Source: Pauljensenia sp902373545
GTDB lineage: Bacteria > Actinomycetota > Actinomycetes > Actinomycetales > Actinomycetaceae
NCBI RefSeq assembly: GCF_041432775.1
Contig: NZ_JAPWAG010000021.1
Span: 1-40,581, forward strand
DNA length: 40,581 nt
Direction: 5' to 3'
The notes under the pieces were generated by a model. The model was not told the origin of the DNA and searched no databases. It saw only the letters and a program-made list of their open reading frames with translations. Numbering within the stretch: position 1 is the stretch's first letter; each line of letters opens with the position of its first letter. This document shows positions 24,616-32,166 of this stretch, piece by piece. The position numbers and the translations under genes are program-made.

Positions 24616-25149
24616 ATGGGTACCATCGCCAGCCCCGACGCCAGCACCGCTCCCGACCGCGAAGTCCTCACATGGCAGGGCTTCGGCGACGCGTCCCGCG
24701 AGCTCACCCAGCAGATCATTGACTCCGGGTGGATCCCGGACCTGATTGTCGCGATTGCGCGCGGCGGCCTCATTCCCGCGGGCGCGATTGCCTACGCGAT
24801 GGACGTCAAGGCGATCGGCACGATGAACGTCGAGTTCTACTCCGGCATCGGCGAAACCCTCGACGAGCCCATGCTGCTTCCCCCGCTCATGGACGTCTCC
24901 GCGATGGACGGCAAGCGTGTCCTCGTCGTCGACGACGTCGCCGACTCCGGCAAGACCCTCAAGATGGTCATGGACCTCATCGACGAGCACGGCCTCACTC
25001 TCGACGGCTCCGCCGCCGTGCGCGTCGAGGCGCGCAGCGCGGTGATCTACAAGAAGCCGGTCTCCATCATCGACCCCGACTACGTGTGGGCACACACCGA
25101 CAAGTGGATCAACTTCCCCTGGTCGACGCTTCCCGTCATCAAGCCCTGA
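24616..25149 (+). CDS. Purine phosphoribosyltransferase (hypoxanthine/xanthine type)
   Basis: The protein is 177 residues. The PRPP-binding motif VLVVDDVADSGKT (102-114) is complete, and the PPi loop region reads IVAIARGGLIPAGAIAYAMD. C-terminal WAHTDKWINFPW is typical of the Gpt/XGPRT-like actinobacterial group. It would convert a free purine base to its nucleotide in salvage; base specificity is not assignable. AGAAGGA lies 5-6 bases before the ATG. The gene is followed after 11 bp by a nucleoside kinase-like gene, supporting a nucleotide salvage operon. Confidence 0.9.
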   Translation: MGTIASPDASTAPDREVLTWQGFGDASRELTQQIIDSGWIPDLIVAIARGGLIPAGAIAYAMDVKAIGTMNVEFYSGIGETLDEPMLLPPLMDVSAMDGKRVLVVDDVADSGKTLKMVMDLIDEHGLTLDGSAAVRVEARSAVIYKKPVSIIDPDYVWAHTDKWINFPWSTLPVIKP

Positions 25150-25160
25150 GGCAGGCGCAG

Positions 25161-25856
25161 ATGGGCAACGAGGCCATGGCAGGCGCAGTGGAATCGCAGC
25201 AGGAGGGCGGACCCCGGGAGGGCGCGCAAGCCTCGTCGATGACCGCTCGCATTGTCGAGGCCGTGGTGCGCCGCGCACGCCTCGGTGACCCCGTGCGCGT
25301 GTTGGGGCTGACCGGCCCGCCGGGGACGGGCAAGACGACGATTGCGGCCGAGCTGGCTCGCGCCCTCCCGCAGGCGGGCATCCCGGTCGCAGGGCTCGCG
25401 CCCATGGATGGCTTCCACATGTCGAACGCGCTGCTGGCGGCGCGCGAACTGGCGGACCATAAGGGTGCGCCCGACACCTTTGACGTAGGCGGATACGTAG
25501 CTCTCCTGGGGCGGGTGCGCCGCGCGAACGGCGTGGTGTTGGCTCCCGATTATCGGCGCGACCTGCACGAGCCGGTTGCCGCGTCTCTGCCTATCGAGGT
25601 CGACGGCGTTGTCATCACCGAGGGCAACTACCTGGGTCTCGAACTGCCCGGCTGGGCCGACGTGCGAGGCCTCATTGACCTGCTCGTTTATATCGACACC
25701 CCTTTTGACGAGCTGGCCTCTCGCCTGATTGAGCGGCACATGAGTTTTGGGCGCGATCGCGCGGATGCGGCGCACTGGGTGCGCACGGTGGACGCGGCGA
25801 ACATGGCGCTTGTGGAGCGCACGAAGGCCCGCGCGGACCTCGTTCTCTCCCTCTAG
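25161..25856 (+). CDS. Nucleoside/nucleotide kinase family protein (uridine kinase/PanK-like P-loop)
   Basis: The protein is 231 residues. The P-loop GPPGTGKT (52-59) is followed by MDGFHMSNALLAARELADHKGAPDTFDVGGY, which is characteristic of this family (Asp and His near the substrate). Later motifs are ITEGNYLGLE and LIERHMSFGRDRADAAHWV. The sugar or nucleoside substrate is not clear; distant relatives are pantothenate and uridine kinases. The ATG at 25161 is used, but the Met at 25239 (MTARIVEAVV) may be the real start, since residues 1-26 are low-complexity and contain a degenerate AQASS motif. It is in an operon with the phosphoribosyltransferase. Confidence 0.85.
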   Translation: MGNEAMAGAVESQQEGGPREGAQASSMTARIVEAVVRRARLGDPVRVLGLTGPPGTGKTTIAAELARALPQAGIPVAGLAPMDGFHMSNALLAARELADHKGAPDTFDVGGYVALLGRVRRANGVVLAPDYRRDLHEPVAASLPIEVDGVVITEGNYLGLELPGWADVRGLIDLLVYIDTPFDELASRLIERHMSFGRDRADAAHWVRTVDAANMALVERTKARADLVLSL

Positions 25857-25871
25857 CGCGCGCCCCCACGC

Positions 25872-25945
25872 GCCTGCACCCCCGCGCCTCCACGCCTGCA
25901 CCCCCGCGCCTCCACGCCTGCGAGCCTGCACACCCGCGCCTCCAC
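25872..25945. repeat. 22-bp tandem repeats after the kinase gene
   Basis: The 22-bp unit beginning GCCTGCACCCCCGCGCC is exact at 25872-25893 and 25894-25915, with a near copy at 25924-25945 after an 8-bp spacer. It sits directly before repeat copy F. The rest of the 316-bp gap (25857-26172) holds only copy F and the promoter region of the following gene. Confidence 0.85.
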
Positions 25946-25963
25946 ACCCGGTTACCCAAAAAT

Positions 25964-26071
25964 GTCGCACGTAATTTTCACCGGGTCAGTTTTAGAGTAC
26001 GGCCGAAAAGCGCATGATTTCAACGATCCGATTTCAAAGTTTGAAGTTCTCGGGAGGGAATTACGTGCGAC
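25964..26071 (-). repeat. TIR repeat, copy F (108 bp, core inverted relative to flanks)
   Basis: The core is in reverse orientation (GTCAGTTTT left, TTTCAAAGTTTGAA right). However, the left outer flank, GGTTACCCAAAAAT, is the one that forward copies carry. The core has therefore flipped between its termini, or the flanks were exchanged. It lies between the nucleoside kinase and DipZ-like genes. Confidence 0.92.
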
Positions 26072-26172
26072 TTTTGGGTGTCGGGTAATTAACACCAACC
26101 CAAGCCCAGGATTTTCACACCTCCAGGCGCCACGTCGCGCACATTTCCACCCTTTACAAGTAAGGTGAACCT

Positions 26173-27522
26173 ATGTTCCTTTTGCTTGGTCTTCTTGGCG
26201 GTCTCGTCACGGGCATTTCTCCGTGCATTCTTCCCGTCCTCCCCGTCCTCTTCCTCGGCGCCGCCGGGGGACGCGATTCCGCAAAGGCCGCCACGGCCTC
26301 GTCCCCTGAGAACGCGAGCAACAGCGTCGATCCCGGGCTCTTCCGCGTCGCGCCGGGCGTGAACGTCGGCAAGGGCAGCGGCTCCCCCAAGGTCGCCGCA
26401 CGCAAGGCCGGCGACGACTCGCCGAGCGTCGCGCGCCGCCCCCTGCTGATCGTCGCCGGCCTGATCACCTCGTTCATGCTGATCACGGTTGCAGGGTCGG
26501 CGCTGCTGAGCCTGCTGCACCTGCCGCAGACCGCGATCCGCTGGGCGGGCATTGTGCTGCTTGTGGCCGTGGGCATCGGCATGATCGTTCCGAAGGTTAT
26601 GGAGGTCCTGGAGCGCCCGTTCGCGCGCCTGGCACCCCGCACGACGGGAGATAGTGCGGGCTTCGGCCTGGGCCTGGTGCTGGGCGCGGCGTTCGTGCCC
26701 TGCGCGGGGCCGGTCCTGGCCTCGGTGATCGTCGCTTCGAACACGGGCCAGTTCACCTGGCACATTGTAGGCCTGGCGATTTCCTTCGCGGTGGGCCTGT
26801 CGATTCCGCTGCTGGCCGTGGCTCTGGCGGGATCGGGCGTGGCCGCGAGCTTCCTCAAGGCCCGCCAGCGCCCGCTGCGCATCGCCGCCGGCGTCGCCAT
26901 GATTGCCCTCGCGCTCGGCATCGCGACCGACGCGCCGGCCACCCTCCAGCGCATGATCCCCGACTACACGGCGTCCCTCCAGGCGGGCGAGGGCGAGGCG
27001 TGCGAAACCGGCGCCTGCGACCCCGAGACCGAGGTCGAGGCCCGCGGCGACTTCGCCCAGTGCGCGCGCGACTCCGGCTCCACCAAGGACTGCGGCGCCC
27101 TGCCGACCATCAACGCCTCCGAGTGGATGAACGCCCTCGGACAGCCCTCCGGCACGGTGACGCTCGTGGACTTCTGGTCGAGCTCGTGCACGAACTGCCA
27201 GCGTGAAATCCCCGAGCTTGAGCGCATCTACGAGAAGTACAAGGACTACGGCCTGGTCGTGGTCGGCGTGCACTCGCCCCAGCAGCCCCACGACCGCGAC
27301 GCCGCCGTGGTCAGCGGCGCAATCACGAAGCTGGGCATCACCTACCCGGTGGCGCTGGACCCCGAGCTCGAGGCCTTCCAGGCCTACGGCGCCACCGCCT
27401 GGCCCACGCACTACATCGCAGGCGCGGACGGCCAGCTCCGCGAGGTCGGCCGCGGCACCAAGGGCGTCGAGGAGCAGATCCGTGCTCTTCTCGCCGAGGC
27501 CGGGGCAGCTCTCCCGGACTGA
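26173..27522 (+). CDS. DipZ-like CcdA-thioredoxin fusion (cytochrome c biogenesis/thiol transfer)
   Basis: The protein is 449 residues. The N-terminal CcdA/DsbD-type membrane domain has its redox cysteines in GISPCILPVLPV (C18) and VPCAGPVLAS (C177), with six or so membrane segments. A Cys-containing extracytoplasmic linker (residues about 265-315, including CETGACD and DCGALP) leads to a TlpA-like thioredoxin domain with active site SCTNC (C339, C342). It carries electrons across the membrane to reduce exported thiols, as in mycobacterial DipZ. A charged, low-complexity insert (about 35-90) follows the first membrane segment. AAGG lies just upstream of the ATG at 26173. A strong hairpin follows. 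Confidence 0.92.
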   Translation: MFLLLGLLGGLVTGISPCILPVLPVLFLGAAGGRDSAKAATASSPENASNSVDPGLFRVAPGVNVGKGSGSPKVAARKAGDDSPSVARRPLLIVAGLITSFMLITVAGSALLSLLHLPQTAIRWAGIVLLVAVGIGMIVPKVMEVLERPFARLAPRTTGDSAGFGLGLVLGAAFVPCAGPVLASVIVASNTGQFTWHIVGLAISFAVGLSIPLLAVALAGSGVAASFLKARQRPLRIAAGVAMIALALGIATDAPATLQRMIPDYTASLQAGEGEACETGACDPETEVEARGDFAQCARDSGSTKDCGALPTINASEWMNALGQPSGTVTLVDFWSSSCTNCQREIPELERIYEKYKDYGLVVVGVHSPQQPHDRDAAVVSGAITKLGITYPVALDPELEAFQAYGATAWPTHYIAGADGQLREVGRGTKGVEEQIRALLAEAGAALPD

Positions 27523-27558
27523 GCGACCGGCTCACTGCGGTGAGCAACTTAGTGACAG

Positions 27559-27588
27559 CGGGCGGCTACCCTCTCGGGTAGCCGCCCG
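27559..27588 (+). terminator. 13-bp perfect terminator hairpin after the DipZ-like gene
   Basis: GGGCGGCTACCC (27560-27571), loop TCTC and GGGTAGCCGCCC (27576-27587) pair perfectly, with one more C-G pair outside. It starts 36 bp after the stop codon. The T-tract is weak (TCGCATGT), which is common for actinobacterial terminators. Confidence 0.8.
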
Positions 27589-27767
27589 TCGCATGTACCC
27601 GTACCGTCCTGCCGAGCAGGCGAGCTGAGCACGGTGTCACGCCTCTCGCGCCGACCGTACCCTGCCACCCCCCAGGCCTCGTTCGCCGATCCCTCGCTCC
27701 CCAGCCCAGGCCTCGTCCCCCGGCCGCGGCTTTTCTCCACACCCTCAAAGCCCAGTTACCCAAAAAT

Positions 27768-27874
27768 GTCGCACGTAATTCCCCCACAGCTATTTCAACT
27801 TTTGAATTCAGATCGTTGAAATTCCGCGGTTTTCAGAGGACTCCAAAACTGACCATTTTAGAATTACGTGCGAC
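27768..27874 (+). repeat. 107-bp TIR repeat, copy G
   Basis: Forward orientation. The dyad here is TTCAA-cttt-TTGAA instead of TTTCAAA-c-TTTGAAA, so pairing is kept although the bases differ. Copies G, H and I share almost the whole core (CGTTGAAATTCCGCGG, then CAGAGGACTCC). It lies in the 429-bp gap between the convergent DipZ-like gene and the membrane protein at 27952. Confidence 0.95.
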
Positions 27875-27951
27875 TTTCGAGGGCCGCCGAGCATGGCGAA
27901 CACACGGGATATCAGCCGCACAGATCCACGTCCCACGCGACCTCGCGCCGA

Positions 27952-28737
27952 TCAGTGCCACTCGGCGTTACCGACAGCCCAGGTACCGTCCTCCTGCTCG
28001 ACGAGGGTCAGGAACACCAGCGCGCGGACCGGCTCGTGCGAGTCGTCCGCGTAGGAGCGCGTGAAGCTGACGAGCCTCACCCACTTATTGCCTTCGCGGC
28101 GGGGTGATTCCCTGCCTTCGACGCCGATGTTCTCAATCGTGACAGTCGTGTGGGAGTGGTTCGGCACCAGCGGCAGGAACTCACCCTGCCCTCTCTCCAG
28201 CTCAGGGGTCGGCGTGTGTTTACGCTGCAGCTCGGGCGTTTCGTAGACGCTCGCGCGGATGGACGCGAACGCGTCCGTGACGTCGCGCGACGCGTCCCAG
28301 GTTTGATTGGTGATAACGTAGGCGGAGCACACCGCGTCGGCATCCTTGCGATCAACGGTGGACGGGTCGGGCAGGAGGTCGTCGAGCCACTGAACCGATG
28401 CTGGGTGCAGGCAGGTTCCGTCGGGCGCAGAGGTGCCGTCCTCACACGGGGGCATGCTCGAGGCCGTGGCCTCCGGGGTGGGAGCAGCCGCCTCAGACTG
28501 CGGCGCGGTGTCGGGTGCCTGTGAAGTCTCGCTGGGCGAGGACGAGGAGTCGCCACTCATTCCTCCGTTGGAATCGGAGCTCGCCTTCGAGGCCGTGGTT
28601 CCCGAGTCCGCGTTAGTCAGGAACGTACGTGCCATAAAGAAGCCACCGACGCCCAGGACGAGGGCAACGGCTGCGACAAGTGCAATGACGATCATTGTCG
28701 CCCGCTCGCCACGTGCAACTTTTTTCAGTGCGTTCAT
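27952..28737 (-). CDS. Hypothetical membrane-anchored protein with Ser/Ala-rich linker
   Basis: The protein is 261 residues. A short basic N-terminus (MNALKKVARGERATM) is followed by one membrane segment (IVIALVAAVALVLGVGGFFMA), a disordered Ser/Ala/Pro/Glu linker (about 40-95), then a globular extracytoplasmic domain with two cysteines near its start (PPCEDGTSAPDGTC) and one in AVCSAYV. The domain ends in ALVFLTLVEQEDGTWAVGNAEWH, a strand pattern like NTF2/Mce-associated fold proteins, but I cannot assign a family. The ATG at 28737 has AAGGAAG 3 bases upstream. The linker holds two copies of the GAGGCCGTGG motif. Nothing but repeat H is seen in 28738-29261. Confidence 0.8.
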   Translation of the reverse strand: MNALKKVARGERATMIVIALVAAVALVLGVGGFFMARTFLTNADSGTTASKASSDSNGGMSGDSSSSPSETSQAPDTAPQSEAAAPTPEATASSMPPCEDGTSAPDGTCLHPASVQWLDDLLPDPSTVDRKDADAVCSAYVITNQTWDASRDVTDAFASIRASVYETPELQRKHTPTPELERGQGEFLPLVPNHSHTTVTIENIGVEGRESPRREGNKWVRLVSFTRSYADDSHEPVRALVFLTLVEQEDGTWAVGNAEWH

Positions 28738-29087
28738 ATGCTTCCTTAGTTCGTGTCGTGTATGCGCGCGCAATCGCCTGTGGCGTATGACCGCTCAGCG
28801 GCGTTGTCGTGCGCGACCAATACTCGTGCGTGAGCGCCCGGCTGACACGCTCGACGAGGTCCCACCAGGTTCCTCGCTACCCGCAGGCCGTGCAGCTGCT
28901 GACCGAGAAGTCAACGATCCCACCTTAATCCGTGACGCGAGCAACAAACAACCTCATCCCATTGGCGAGACGCGTTTGTCGACGGCTTCACCAGCCCCGC
29001 ACTCGGCTCCGCCATGGAGTCGTTTCCAGACCCAGGCCACCCCCTTCACCCTGACCCACGCCCCCCGACCCACGCTTACCCAAAAAT

Positions 29088-29194
29088 GTCGCACGTAATT
29101 CCCCCACAGATATTTCAACTTTTGAATTCACATCGTTGAAATTCCGCGGTTTTCAGAGGACTCCAAAACTTACCACCTTAGAATTACGTGCGAC
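29088..29194 (+). repeat. 107-bp TIR repeat, copy H
   Basis: Forward orientation and nearly identical to copies G and I. The GACTGACC-type motif reads AAAACTTACC here. It ends 67 bp before the DUF559-like gene start, so it forms part of that gene's promoter region. Copies H and I bracket that gene in the same orientation. The remainder of 28738-29087 shows no gene or RNA. Confidence 0.95.
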
Positions 29195-29261
29195 TTTCTG
29201 AGTTATCCACAGATTTTTCAAACTACACACACAAACTGCCACAAAGGTGCACAATAAGCCC

Positions 29262-30206
29262 ATGGACCTCAACGAAGAGCTTCGTAAGCGACATGGAATC
29301 ACACGAATCACGAGCCTGCACCACGCAGAGCTCACACCGGCGATGCTGCCACAATCCATCGGACACTACCGAGGCTGGATCTATGACAAGAACAGCTTCA
29401 CTCTCGATCAGGTACGCGCCTTCGTCTACAACGCGTGCATCTCCTGCGTGAGCGCCGCGCACATGTACGGGCTTCCGATTCTCATGGAGGACCGCCCACA
29501 CAAGACCCACCTATCGGTTGCATACAACCGAGGAATGCACCCGTCGAAACTACGACGCTTTGACGACGTGCTCATTCACAGGGAACCCATCCTGAGCGCC
29601 GAAGAGGAACGCACGCACGTAGCCAGCATCGGCACAGTCTTGGAGCGAGTGCTCGTCTGTATGCCTCTCAAGGTATCCCTACCGATGCTCGACGCCGCAC
29701 GAAACCAAGGCTTGTACGACATCTCAACCCTGACGTTGCCAACGTCCGGCAGCAGAGTCCCCCACCTGCGCGAGGCCGCCCTGTCGACCGACCGCGCGCG
29801 GTCGATCCTGGAGACGGTTGCGCGCCTGATCCTGATCGACATGGGACTGAACCCGCAGGTGGGCGTATGGATCGAGGGGGTCGGCGAGGTCGACATGATC
29901 ATCCTCGGCTTCATCGTCATCGAGGTGGACGGCTGGGCTTTCCATTCCTCGAAAGAACAGCGTGAGAAGGACCTGAAGCGCGACCGCGAGCTCCTGCGTC
30001 GCGGGTACGTGGTCCTGCGTTTCACCTACGACGATGTCATGAACGGCGATTTCGAGAGGGAGGTGCCCGAATCGGTGAAGGCGATCCGAGGCCTCGTGTC
30101 GCACGAGGACGCCGAGGGAGCTCGCGCGGCCGCCAAGAACATCGATTTCCTGCAGATCCTGGGCGGGCTCTACCTGCCGAACCACGGCCTCGGACAGGCG
30201 TCGTAA
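29262..30206 (+). CDS. AbiEi-like/DUF559 endonuclease-fold protein
   Basis: The protein is 314 residues. The N-terminal half (LNEELRKRHGITRITSLHHAEL... then CISCVSAAHMYGLPIL and HLSVAYNRG) resembles the HTH-containing AbiEi-type antitoxin region. The C-terminal DUF559/Vsr-like PD-(D/E)xK domain has GEVDMIILGFIVIEVDGWAFHSS (D and E-x-D metal residues) and RDRELLRRGYVVLRFTYDDV. Such proteins are common in actinobacteria and of unproven role. The ATG at 29262 is preferred; a GTG at 29247 is possible. The first ~480 bp have clearly lower GC than the rest, so the gene looks mosaic. Repeats H and I flank it. Confidence 0.82.
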   Translation: MDLNEELRKRHGITRITSLHHAELTPAMLPQSIGHYRGWIYDKNSFTLDQVRAFVYNACISCVSAAHMYGLPILMEDRPHKTHLSVAYNRGMHPSKLRRFDDVLIHREPILSAEEERTHVASIGTVLERVLVCMPLKVSLPMLDAARNQGLYDISTLTLPTSGSRVPHLREAALSTDRARSILETVARLILIDMGLNPQVGVWIEGVGEVDMIILGFIVIEVDGWAFHSSKEQREKDLKRDRELLRRGYVVLRFTYDDVMNGDFEREVPESVKAIRGLVSHEDAEGARAAAKNIDFLQILGGLYLPNHGLGQAS

Positions 30207-30234
30207 CGCCCACACACCACGCTTACCCAAAAAT

Positions 30235-30341
30235 GTCGCACGTAATTCCCCCACCGCTATTTCAACTTTTGAATTCACATCGTTGAAATTCCGCGGTTTT
30301 CAGAGGACTCCAAAACTGACCGTTTTGGAATTACGTGCGAC
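30235..30341 (+). repeat. 107-bp TIR repeat, copy I
   Basis: Forward orientation, in the 152-bp gap between the convergent DUF559-like and tyrosine phosphatase genes. It fills most of the gap. Both outer flanks carry the AT after the terminal repeat (AAATGTCG and CGACATT). Confidence 0.95.
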
Positions 30342-30358
30342 ATTGGGGGGAAGCGCGC

Positions 30359-30919
30359 TCAGCGGGCCAGGTCGAGGATGACCGGCGTAACTCGCTCGAT
30401 GACCTCCAGGGTGTCCAGGAAGTCCTGGTGGCCGCCGTACCACGGGTCGGGCACGTCGCCGCGCCCCGCGGGGTCGAGGTCACGGTACAGGCAGATGCGT
30501 GGCCCCGCGCCCTCGTCGCTCACCGGAGCTCGGCCAGACAACGAGCCTGCTCCACCCGCAGGTCCCCCGCCTGCGCTCGGCGCGCCCCCGTACTCAACCC
30601 CCGCACGATCGGCGAGGCGCTGCAGCACGGTCAGGTGCCGCGAGGTCATGGCCAGGATCAGGTCCCACTCCCCCAGCTCACCCGCGCGGATCTGGCGCGC
30701 GCGGTGGTCGGGCACGGTGTATCCGGCGTCGCGCAGGACTCGGGCGGCGCGCCTGTCGATGGGGTTGCCTTGCTCCTCGTCGGAGACACCGGCGCTATCG
30801 ACGACGATGTCCACGTCGGCGCGCGCGGCGGCCTGCTCGAGGACCGCGTGCGCCATCGTCGAGCGGCAGATGTTGCCGGTGCAGACCATGAGGACGCGGG
30901 CGGGGCGGGGCTGGGTCAT
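30359..30919 (-). CDS. Low-molecular-weight protein-tyrosine phosphatase
   Basis: The protein is 186 residues. The N-terminal P-loop VCTGNICRS contains the CX5R site (C13, R19), and the general-acid motif is in VPDPWYGGHQDF near the C-terminus. The family dephosphorylates protein tyrosine and, in actinobacteria, often works with capsule or signalling kinases. A Gly/Ser/Pro-rich insertion (about residues 110-140) is atypical. The ATG at 30919 has AGAAGGGA upstream. The MTA/SAH nucleosidase gene lies upstream on the same strand, 94 bp away. That gap contains an exact 16-bp dispersed motif at 30947-30962. Confidence 0.92.
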   Translation of the reverse strand: MTQPRPARVLMVCTGNICRSTMAHAVLEQAAARADVDIVVDSAGVSDEEQGNPIDRRAARVLRDAGYTVPDHRARQIRAGELGEWDLILAMTSRHLTVLQRLADRAGVEYGGAPSAGGGPAGGAGSLSGRAPVSDEGAGPRICLYRDLDPAGRGDVPDPWYGGHQDFLDTLEVIERVTPVILDLAR

Positions 30920-31013
30920 GTGGGTTCCCTTCTGTGTGGGGCCTGTGGGACGAGGCCTGGGCGTGGCCCCCGTCCCCGTTTCCTTGCGGCGGTGGGACGC
31001 CCGCAAGCCCTCT

Positions 31014-31757
31014 TTACAGCAGGCTCAGGTACGCGCGAACGGCTTCGGCGCTGTGTCCGGCGGCGCGCTGTCCGTCCATGTGGAAGGCCTGGTCGGCGCT
31101 GGGCCCGCACAGGTCGGAGACAGCGCGCAGGGAGATCCAGTCGACGCTGGAGGACCAGCAGACTTGGGCCATGGCGCAGGTTTCCATGTCGGCGCCGATG
31201 GCGTCGGGGAAGCGCGTCCGCATGGGGTCGGCGACTTGTTCGGTGCAGAAGGAGTCGGAGGAGACGATGCGGCCTTCGCGCACGGTGTGAGCGATCAGCG
31301 CGGGCAGTTCGGCCAGTCGTGCGACGGCGGCGTCGGAGGAGGTGTAGTCGACGGGCATTTGGGGGACCTGGCCCATGGCGTAGCCGAAGGCGGTGGCGTC
31401 GGCCTGCCCGTAGATGGCGGTGGTGCCGACGGCGATGTCGCCGACGTTGATGTCGCGGGCGAGCCCGCCGGTGGTGCCGGCGGCGATGACGATGGGCGCG
31501 TCGACGAGGGTGAGGGCGCGCGCGGTGGCGGAGGCCGCGTTGGCCAGGCCGATGCCGGAGGTGACGACGAGGACGGTCTTGCCGTCGAGGATGCCGAGCG
31601 CGAAGCGCTGCGTCTTGTGGGTGCCGGCCAGCACGGCGTGCGGGGTTTCGTCGTCGCCGATGGGGGCGAGCGCGTGCAGGAGGGGCGCGGCCTCCATGTC
31701 CATGGCGGCTTGGATGATGGCGTCGACGCAGGTGCGCTGGGGGAAGCTGAGGTTCAT
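31014..31757 (-). CDS. 5'-methylthioadenosine/S-adenosylhomocysteine nucleosidase
   Basis: This 247-residue enzyme cleaves adenine from MTA and SAH in methionine/AI-2 recycling. The nucleoside phosphorylase-1 fold is shown by AMDMEAAPLLHAL, LVVTSGIGLANAASATARAL, VIAAGTTGGLARDINVGDIAVG, the substrate Glu in IGADMETCAMAQV and the catalytic Asp in LRAVSDLCGPSA. Length fits the family. The ATG at 31757 is the first near the family N-terminus. The frame stays open upstream through repeat copy J to 32102, which is not coding. Ribosome-site support is weak. Confidence 0.9.
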   Translation of the reverse strand: MNLSFPQRTCVDAIIQAAMDMEAAPLLHALAPIGDDETPHAVLAGTHKTQRFALGILDGKTVLVVTSGIGLANAASATARALTLVDAPIVIAAGTTGGLARDINVGDIAVGTTAIYGQADATAFGYAMGQVPQMPVDYTSSDAAVARLAELPALIAHTVREGRIVSSDSFCTEQVADPMRTRFPDAIGADMETCAMAQVCWSSSVDWISLRAVSDLCGPSADQAFHMDGQRAAGHSAEAVRAYLSLL

Positions 31758-31870
31758 GGGTCCATGGTAGGCGACGAGGCCGACTCGGGTCTCGCTCGCC
31801 TCGCCCGTGGGGTGCATCGACGAGGCCGTGGCGTGTTTGTCGGGCCCGTCCACTCCTGGGTCCCCCAAAA

Positions 31871-31977
31871 GTCGCACGTAATTTAACACGGTCATTTTTG
31901 GACATAGCCCACAAACGTTGCAATTCCAACGATGCAATTTCAAAATCTGAAATACGCACAGGGGAATTACGTGCGAC
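31871..31977 (-). repeat. 107-bp TIR repeat, copy J
   Basis: Reverse orientation, closest to copy A (CCCACAAACGTTGCAATTCCAACGA and TTTCAAAATCTGAAA in common). It lies in the 409-bp gap (31758-32166) upstream of the nucleosidase and downstream of the sortase gene, possibly overlapping the nucleosidase promoter region. The gap also holds a 17-bp dispersed motif at 31816-31832; no gene is seen. Confidence 0.95.
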
Positions 31978-32166
31978 ATTGTTGAGGAACCAAGGGGCCG
32001 AGCCCCGGCCTCGTGCCTGTCAAGCGGCGCGGCGACGCTCGCGCGTTTTCGTCGCCCCGAGGGGCGGTGGTGGAAGGGGCCGGGTGGGAGGTCCGTGATC
32101 ACTGGTCATGTCCGTCGGGGCCCGACTGACAGGCCTGCCGCTCCCACGTCTTTCGGCGCGAGGCTT

